From contig CAIYTJ010000242.1 in assembly GCA_903929065.1 (NCBI GenBank), positions 1 to 12,191 on the forward strand: DNA of 12,191 nucleotides, read 5' to 3'. Positions 7,043 to 12,191 of the stretch are shown in pieces. Position 1 is the first letter of the stretch, and each line of letters begins with the position of its first letter. Source of the DNA: an uncultured Bacteroidales bacterium. Lineage in GTDB: Bacteria; Bacteroidota; Bacteroidia; Bacteroidales; Paludibacteraceae. The position numbers were made by a program, and so were the translations under genes. Below the pieces are notes generated by a model. It did not search any database. It saw only the letters and a program-made list of their open reading frames with translations, and had not been told where the DNA came from.

Positions 7043-8440
7043 TTATTTTCTCCACAACTTAGTGATATTTTCCAGTGTTTTTCCTTTAGTTTCAGGAACC
7101 ATCTTCCAAACAAAAATGGCTGACAAGACACTCATTACTCCATATAACCAATAAGTGAAAGTCATGCTAACAGCTTGTAATGCAGGAAATGATGCTGAAA
7201 CAATAAAATTCGAAATCCATTGTGCAGCTACAGCGATAGCAATTGCCTTACCACGAATGGTGTTCGGAAATATTTCTGAAATCAACACCCAACAGATCGG
7301 TCCCCATGACATCATAAATGAAGCAGAGTAGATAACAATAAAGATCAATGTACTGACACCGATAATTTGAAGGTGAGCTAGTAAACCGATAGCAAACATA
7401 CCAATTGCCATTCCTACCGAACCTATAATCAATAGCGGTTTTCGTCCGAATTTATCTACCGTAAAAATAGCAACCAGTGTAAATACGATATTGATGAATC
7501 CCATGATAACAGTTTGGTACATGGCTGCATCGTTTCCGAAACCGAGTCCTTTGAAAATAGTTGGAGCATAATAAAGCACCACATTGATACCCACGGCCTG
7601 TTGGAAAACAGAAAGAAGAATACCAATAACCAGCACTTTCCAACCATAAGCCAATACTTTTTCAACTGTTTCATGAGCTGAATCTTTAATGTCTTGCAGA
7701 ATTTCTTTGGCTTTATTGGAACCGTTTATTTTTCCAAGTATATGCAGCGCTTTTTCTTCGCGACCAATCAACGCCAGATGGCGCGGAGTTTCAGGAACAA
7801 AAAATAGTAAAATGCCAAAGATAGCTGCCGGAACTGCATTGGAAGCAAACATATAACGCCATCCTTCAGCATCAATCCACTGTTGTGGTTCGCCTTTTGT
7901 AATGAAATAGTTCACAAAATAAACAATCAGCATACCAAAAATAATAGCAAACTGATTCCACGAAACCAATTTTCCACGAATTTCGGCAGGTGCAATTTCA
8001 GCAATATACATAGGGCAGATGGCCGAAGCAAGACCAACGCCAATTCCACCAATTACACGGTAAATGTTGAATGCAATCAAAACCGGTACAGAACCATCTC
8101 CTTTGTGAAAAAAGAAAAATTCCGGATAAGCTGCACCGCATGCCGAAATGAAAAACATAAAGGCTGCAAAAAGCAGCGAATTTTTACGTCCCAGTTTCTC
8201 AGCAAAAATACCTGAAACCGCACTACCGATAATACAACCAATAAGTGCGCTAGCAACTGTGGCTCCATGATAAGTTGTTGCCAGAGTTCCAAAAGTGGCT
8301 TCATTCAAATGAAAAACCGTTTTCAATGAATCGACTGCACCCGAAATAACGGCTGTGTCGTATCCGAAAAGTAAACCTCCCAGTGTTGCCACCAGTGTGA
8401 TTCCGAAAATGTATAATTTACTTCCTTTTTCTGTGTTCAT
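7043..8440 (-). CDS. xylE: D-xylose/H+ symporter, MFS sugar porter family (XylE-like)
   Basis: This inner-membrane transporter imports D-xylose with protons. The 465-residue protein has about twelve hydrophobic segments and sugar-porter motifs: LGRK (83-86), VPETPRHL (215-222), FGRKPL (331-336) and VPETKGKTLE (448-457). Residues known to matter in E. coli XylE have counterparts here: Asp28 in GYDTAVISG, Gln163, Gln280-Gln281 and Asn286 in QQAVGIN, Trp384 and Gln407 in AAQW. These support xylose or a closely similar sugar as substrate. I chose the ATG at 8440 (MNTEKGSK). An upstream in-frame ATG at 8479 would add 13 residues encoded entirely by a repeat array, which is unlikely to be conserved. 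It is the last gene of the operon, 74 bases after xylA and just ahead of a terminator. Confidence 0.93.
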   Translation of the reverse strand: MNTEKGSKLYIFGITLVATLGGLLFGYDTAVISGAVDSLKTVFHLNEATFGTLATTYHGATVASALIGCIIGSAVSGIFAEKLGRKNSLLFAAFMFFISACGAAYPEFFFFHKGDGSVPVLIAFNIYRVIGGIGVGLASAICPMYIAEIAPAEIRGKLVSWNQFAIIFGMLIVYFVNYFITKGEPQQWIDAEGWRYMFASNAVPAAIFGILLFFVPETPRHLALIGREEKALHILGKINGSNKAKEILQDIKDSAHETVEKVLAYGWKVLVIGILLSVFQQAVGINVVLYYAPTIFKGLGFGNDAAMYQTVIMGFINIVFTLVAIFTVDKFGRKPLLIIGSVGMAIGMFAIGLLAHLQIIGVSTLIFIVIYSASFMMSWGPICWVLISEIFPNTIRGKAIAIAVAAQWISNFIVSASFPALQAVSMTFTYWLYGVMSVLSAIFVWKMVPETKGKTLENITKLWRK

Positions 8441-8448
8441 AATATTAG

Positions 8449-8510
8449 TAGTAAGGGGCAAGCGGTAAGCAGCAAGCATCTTACTGCTTACCGCTTACTG
8501 CTCACTGCTG
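8449..8510. repeat. Head-to-head array of eight heptamers between xylA and xylE
   Basis: Four heptamers (TAGTAAG, GGGCAAG, CGGTAAG, CAGCAAG; 8449-8476) are followed by the central triplet CAT. Four inverted heptamers then follow (CTTACTG, CTTACCG, CTTACTG, CTCACTG; 8480-8507), with a trailing CTG. The consensus unit is CRGYAAG. The two halves form a perfect 13-bp stem (8460-8472 with 8484-8496) around an 11-base loop. The array covers nearly the whole xylA-xylE gap. There is no T-run directly after the stem on either strand, so it is not a standard terminator. It could shape mRNA processing or relative expression of the two genes. Confidence 0.85.
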
Positions 8511-8514
8511 ATTT

Positions 8515-9834
8515 TTAAATATACATATTTACAATAGCTTCATACAATTCTTGTTTACCACTGATAACAGCCGGTTCTTCGTCTTGGGCTTTAGCATACG
8601 CAACCACATCTTCCAACGAAAGTTTGCCTTCTTCGAATTCCTTTCCTTTTCCTCCATCGAACGAAGCATAACGATCAGAAAGCATTTTCTTGTAAGGAGA
8701 TTGTTCCAGAATAGCTGCAGCAGCTTCCAAAGCATGTGCAAACGCGTCCATTCCTGCAATGTGCGCAATAAAGATATCTTCCAAATCGGTAGAATTACGA
8801 CGTGTTTTAGCATCGAAGTTTGTACCTCCACCTTGAAGACCTCCACCTTGTAAGATAACCAACATGGCTTGGGTCAATTCAAAGGTATCAATTGGGAACT
8901 GGTCGGTATCCCAACCGTTTTGAACATCACCGCGGTTAGCATCGATTGATCCCAACATACCGGCATCAACTGCGCATTGCAATTCGTGTTCGAAAGTATG
9001 GCCTGCCAATGTAGCGTGGTTTACTTCAATATTTACTTTGAAATCTTTATCCAAACCGTATGCTTTAAGGAATCCGATAACTGTTTCGGTATCCACATCG
9101 TATTGGTGTTTCATTGGTTCCATTGGTTTTGGTTCAATAAGGAAAGTTCCTTTGAACCCTTTGGAACGTGCATAATCGCGCGCTTTGATCAACATCATAG
9201 CCAAATGGTCTTTTTCACGTTTCATGTTGGTGTTCAACAATGACATGTAACCTTCGCGACCACCCCAGAATACGTAGTTTTCACCACCTAAAGCAATCGT
9301 TGCATCCAATGCGTTTTTGATTTGAACCGCTGCACGGGCTACGCTGTCGAAATTAGGATTGGTAGCAGCACCATTCATATAGCGTTTGTGACTGAACACA
9401 TTGGCTGTTCCCCAAAGCAATTTGATGCCTGATTCAGCTTGTTTTTGTTTAGCGTATTCAACTAACGTTTTCAGATTTGCTTCGTATTCTTCAATAGAAT
9501 TTCCTTCGGCAATGGTGTCAATATCGTGGAAGCAGTAGTATCCAATTCCGATTTTAGTCATGAATTCAAAACCTGCATCCATTTTTTCTTTTGCGGCTTC
9601 AATTGCTGAAGTTGCTCCAACCCATGGAAATTCTTTTGTCGGGCCACCAAATGGATCGGCAGAATCACCACACAAGGTGTGCCAGTAAGCCATGGAAAAC
9701 TTGAACCAGTCTTTCATTTTTCGACCGTAAACCACTTTTTCTGCATCGTAATAACGGAATGCAAGTGGGTTTTTACTTTCTTTTCCTTCGAATTTGATTT
9801 TTTCCACTGATGGAAAATAAATTTTTGCACTCAT
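8515..9834 (-). CDS. xylA: Xylose isomerase (XylA)
   Basis: This cytoplasmic, metal-dependent TIM-barrel enzyme converts D-xylose to D-xylulose. The 439-residue length matches the class II isomerases (E. coli 440). Catalytic and metal residues are all visible: His103 and Asp106 in FHDID, Trp190 in VFWGGREGY, Glu234 and Lys236 in LIEPKP, and Glu270 and His273 in EVNHATLAGH. Asp298, Asp309 and Asp311 lie in IDANRGDVQNGWDTD, and Asp341 in NFDAKTRRNSTDLED. The sequence is of the Bacteroidota type and resembles the isomerase of the anaerobic fungus Piromyces, long suspected to be of bacterial origin. The ATG at 9834 gives MSAKIYFPSVEKIKFEG, the normal N-terminus. It lies between xylB and the symporter gene and has a decamer pair in its leader. 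Confidence 0.98.
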   Translation of the reverse strand: MSAKIYFPSVEKIKFEGKESKNPLAFRYYDAEKVVYGRKMKDWFKFSMAYWHTLCGDSADPFGGPTKEFPWVGATSAIEAAKEKMDAGFEFMTKIGIGYYCFHDIDTIAEGNSIEEYEANLKTLVEYAKQKQAESGIKLLWGTANVFSHKRYMNGAATNPNFDSVARAAVQIKNALDATIALGGENYVFWGGREGYMSLLNTNMKREKDHLAMMLIKARDYARSKGFKGTFLIEPKPMEPMKHQYDVDTETVIGFLKAYGLDKDFKVNIEVNHATLAGHTFEHELQCAVDAGMLGSIDANRGDVQNGWDTDQFPIDTFELTQAMLVILQGGGLQGGGTNFDAKTRRNSTDLEDIFIAHIAGMDAFAHALEAAAAILEQSPYKKMLSDRYASFDGGKGKEFEEGKLSLEDVVAYAKAQDEEPAVISGKQELYEAIVNMYI

Positions 9835-9850
9835 AATTTCTAATGTTTAA

Positions 9851-9873
9851 TTTTTGATATTTATTTTTGATAT
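9851..9873. repeat. Decamer direct repeat (TTTTTGATAT x2) before xylA
   Basis: Two exact copies of TTTTTGATAT at 9851-9860 and 9864-9873, a 13-base period, lie 17 to 39 bases before the xylA start codon in the 67-base xylB-xylA gap. The region is very AT-rich, so chance is possible. It could be part of a leader or regulatory site. Confidence 0.5.
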
Positions 9874-9901
9874 AATTAACGTTATTTATTCCAATCGTAA
9901 A

Positions 9902-11376
9902 TCAAATGAATTTCAGCCACTTTTCATAAGCCACATTCGTTGCTTCCACATTTTTAGCTTCAGGAGTGATTACCTGAATCTTTTTCAAGGTTGCAAAAGC
10001 TTCTTCCGCATTTTTATAAATACCTGCTCCTATTCCGGCCCCACGTGCAGCACCTACCGAACCATCGGTATTATAAAGTTCAATGGTTGCTCCGGTGATA
10101 TTCGCTAAGGTCTGACGGAATATAGGACTTAAAAATAAGTTGGCATGTCCCGCACGAATGGTTTTGGTTTCGATACCCATTTGGTTCATGATATCCATTC
10201 CGTATTTGAACGAAAAAGCAATTCCTTCGTGAGCTGCACGAATTAAATGCGCTTTGGTTATGCGGTTAAAGTTCACACCGTGGATAGAACAGTTTGGCTC
10301 CTGATTTCCCAACACACACGCTCAGCACCATTACCAAAAGGAATAATGCTTACACCTTCACTTCCAACAGGAATTCCGGCAGCCAGTTCGTTCATTTCGG
10401 CATAACTTATTCCTTCGGGAGCAACGTTATTTTTTATCCATGTATTCAGAATAGCTGTTCCATTAATACAAAGCAAAACTCCTACACGAGTTGCATTAGC
10501 CGTATGATTTACGTGAGCAAACGAGTTTACACGCGATTGAGGATCGTATTTTGAATCGCTGTTTACACCGTAAACAACCCCCGACGTACCACCTGTAGCA
10601 GCAATTTCGCCTGGATTCAACACATTCAATGACAATGCGTTATTTGGTTGGTCGCCTGCACGATAAGTTACCGGAGTACCAGCAGTCAGTCCTAGTTCAG
10701 CAGCAATATCAGCTTTCAGATTGCCCTGTTGTCCGAATGTCGGAACAACTTCAGGAATTAAAGTGGTGTCAAAACCAAAATAATCGAAAAGGAATTTGGC
10801 TGGTGCTTCTGCTTTAAAATCCCACGCAATACCTTCCGACAAACCTGATGCAGTTGTGCGGGCATCACCGGTCATACGCATGGCCAGGTAATCACCCGGT
10901 AACATATAGTATTTTGCTTTTGCAAAGTTTTCAGGCTCGTTTTCTTTAACCCACGCCATTTTCGACAAAGTGAAATTACCCGGTGAATTCAATAAATGTG
11001 ATAAACATTGTTCTCCACCAAGTTCATTAATGGCTTTTTCGCCATAAGGTACTGCACGTGAGTCGCACCATATAATAGAATTGCGGATAGCCTTTTGATT
11101 TTTATCAACCAATACGAGACCGTGCATTTGATACGAAATACCAATGGCTTTTATTTCCGTTGCATTTGCTCCCGATTCTTCTAAAACCACTTGTGTAGCC
11201 AGTTTTAGATTTTTCCACCAAATTTCGGGATTTTGTTCAGCCCATCCGGCTTTTACCGAAATAATTTCCATTTCTTTTTTAGGAAAAAATGCCGACGACA
11301 CACATTCGCCTGTTTCGGCATTTACCAAACTCGCCTTTACCGACGAACTGCCTAAATCATAACCAATTAGATACAT
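9902..11376 (-). pseudogene. xylB: Xylulokinase (xylB) split by a two-base frameshift
   Basis: Xylulokinase, a FGGY-family sugar kinase, phosphorylates D-xylulose with ATP. The first frame (11376 to 10273) carries the phosphate motif GYDLGSSSVK (5-14), WCDSR (103-107), catalytic Asp242 in RAGDQPNNA and ATGGTSGVVYG (260-270). It then leaves the family sequence after Arg353 and stops 14 residues later. The remaining C-terminal domain, with the ATP-binding GSVGAARGAGIGAGIY, lies in another frame from about 10315 to 9902. Removing one AC unit from the (AC)4 run at 10312-10319 restores a continuous 490-residue protein reading GNGAERVLGNQEPNC, a normal full length. No other damage is visible, so this is a recent mutation, a sequencing error or, less likely, recoding. 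As written, neither piece should be an active kinase. Start MYLIGYD at 11376. Confidence 0.9.
10312..10319. repeat. (AC)4 dinucleotide run at the xylB frameshift point
   Basis: Four AC units on the plus strand (GTGTGTGT on the coding strand) coincide exactly with the point where xylB changes frame. Three units would keep the gene in frame. The run is short for a phase-variable tract but is a plausible slippage point in replication or in sequencing. Confidence 0.8.
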
Positions 11377-11384
11377 ATTTTTTC

Positions 11385-11405
11385 TATTTACAATTTATTT
11401 ACAAT
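11385..11405. promoter_or_regulatory. Decamer pair one helical turn apart before xylB
   Basis: Two exact copies of TATTTACAAT at 11385-11394 and 11396-11405 have an 11-base period and lie 9 to 29 bases before the xylB ATG. On the coding strand they read ATTGTAAATA. The spacing of one helical turn, in the gap beside a regulator gene, makes it a candidate operator. It could also be another leader micro-repeat. No -7 consensus box is visible here. Confidence 0.4.
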
Positions 11406-11410
11406 CTGCT

Positions 11411-11456
11411 GTTAATCTCACGACCGAAGGGAATCAATATCGCCGGAAGCAAAATG
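11411..11456. other. GC-richer tract between the Nudix regulator gene and xylB
   Basis: This part of the 80-base gap is richer in G and C (CACGACCGAAGG, CGCCGGAAGC) than the AT-rich sequence on both sides. I see no stable hairpin or conserved site in it. It has the look of an inserted dispersed repeat, but with one copy in the window that cannot be shown. Confidence 0.3.
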
Positions 11457-12167
11457 TCAGGTTCTCTTTTTATCAAACTTATACAATCTTGCAGCTCGGT
11501 GAGGAACCCCTTCTTCCACTTCATCAAGCATAACTAAATAGGGCATTTGGGATATTTTCTTTTGAAAATTGCGCACATCTGATCGGGTTTGGTGAACAAC
11601 ATCGTGTAATATACGAAGTTGAGAAATTGTGAACTTTTTTGGCAATAGTTCGAACAACAAATGAGGTTCTAAATTCATTTGATGACGAATATGCTCCAAC
11701 CCTTTTTCAATAATCTGATTATGGTCAAACGCTAATTGCATTTTAGCTATTTCTTTCATATCATACCAGTTAGCAGAGGAATCAGCAGCATTAAAAACCA
11801 ATTTTCGGTCTATCTTAATCAAAGCCGTGTAAGCAACTGTTACAATTCTACCGATTTTTAATTGGGTGGTGCGTTCTAACCAAAGTATATCCCTTGGATT
11901 TGAAGTTCTGTTTGGATTTCCAAAACTTTTAAACTGACTTAAATAGATATTTTTTAATCCGGTTAGTTCAGATAAAACGCGTGAAGCTGCTTCATCCAAA
12001 TCTTCATTGTTTAAAATAATGCTTCCCGGGAGTTTCTTGTCGTTATATAATGCGTTTTGTTCATCAATACTTCGTTCGATCAACAATACTTTCAGTTTTT
12101 CTCCATCGAAGCCAAAAATCACACAGTCAACTGATATATGAGGATTATATAAATTTTCGTTGGACAT
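11457..12167 (-). CDS. Nudix-fold winged-helix regulator (NrtR/AraR-like), likely xylose regulator
   Basis: The 236-residue protein has an N-terminal Nudix-like domain (about 10-155) and a C-terminal winged-helix domain (about 168-233), with FTISQLRILHDVV, DVRNFQKKI and HRAARLYKFD typical of the NrtR family. The Nudix box is degraded. GSIILNNE (48-55) has one extra residue, and the core REUxEExGU reads RVLSELTGL (63-71), so two of its three Glu residues (the first and third) are lost. This suggests ligand sensing without hydrolysis, as in the arabinose regulator AraR of Bacteroides. It lies 80 bases upstream of xylB on the same strand. The gene order regulator-xylB-xylA-symporter matches, from memory, a xylose locus in Bacteroides. 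I infer control of this operon in response to xylose or a derivative. The start at 12167 gives MSNENLYNPH; its promoter lies at or beyond the window edge. Confidence 0.85.
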   Translation of the reverse strand: MSNENLYNPHISVDCVIFGFDGEKLKVLLIERSIDEQNALYNDKKLPGSIILNNEDLDEAASRVLSELTGLKNIYLSQFKSFGNPNRTSNPRDILWLERTTQLKIGRIVTVAYTALIKIDRKLVFNAADSSANWYDMKEIAKMQLAFDHNQIIEKGLEHIRHQMNLEPHLLFELLPKKFTISQLRILHDVVHQTRSDVRNFQKKISQMPYLVMLDEVEEGVPHRAARLYKFDKKRT

Positions 12168-12191
12168 AATTTGTTCTATATAATTATGGCA

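Noticed and set aside
8449..8510. CRISPR-like or attachment-site reading of the repeat array
   Set aside because: Units are 7 bases with no spacers, there are no cas, integrase or tRNA genes nearby, and the structure is a simple inverted pair of heptamer runs.
10273..10315. Programmed frameshift as an explanation for split xylB
   Set aside because: The site lacks a classic slippery heptamer, and xylulokinases are not known to be recoded. A slip of one AC unit in DNA or in sequencing explains the break more simply. Kept only as a remote option.

Overview
The window looks like a chromosomal segment from a Bacteroidota (Bacteroidales-like) bacterium. Three things point there. Several genes have -7 boxes of the Bacteroidota form TAnnTTTG and no obvious Shine-Dalgarno sequence. 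The DksA-like protein has lost three of its four zinc cysteines, as is usual in this phylum. The gene sets ileS / DksA-like / lspA / DUF4296 lipoprotein and Nudix regulator / xylB / xylA / xylE also fit. I cannot name a genus from the sequence alone.

Left part (1-5340, all minus strand). Reading in the direction of transcription: ileS (a long, eukaryote-like IleRS with a swapped GxHH signature), a zinc-less DksA/TraR-type regulator, lspA (lipoprotein signal peptidase), and a DUF4296 lipoprotein that overlaps the end of lspA and runs off the left edge. Promoter-like boxes lie before ileS, the DksA-like gene and lspA, and a hairpin sits between the DksA-like gene and lspA. The cluster may therefore be several transcription units rather than one strict operon. 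ileS contains an in-frame palindromic micro-repeat.

Middle (5341-7042). A 339-base divergent spacer leads to one plus-strand gene, a stand-alone KAS III (FabH-like) ketosynthase with an intact Cys-His-Asn triad. It ends at a strong intrinsic terminator. A second, bidirectional-looking terminator faces the xylose operon.

Right part (7043-12167, all minus strand). This is a D-xylose catabolic operon: a Nudix-fold winged-helix regulator with a degenerate Nudix box, xylB (xylulokinase), xylA (xylose isomerase) and an XylE-type xylose/H+ symporter. Xylose enters through the symporter, XylA makes xylulose, XylB phosphorylates it to xylulose 5-phosphate for the pentose phosphate pathway, and the Nudix protein is the likely sensor and regulator. 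xylB is broken by a two-base shift inside an (AC)4 run, so it is either a recent pseudogene or a sequencing artefact.

The most unusual non-coding signal is short repeats placed just before start codons. There is a heptamer x3 before lspA, a 9-10 base repeat before ileS, a head-to-head array of eight heptamers before xylE, and exact decamer pairs before xylA and xylB. I found no RNA genes, CRISPR arrays, transposases or clear novel defence or biosynthetic system.
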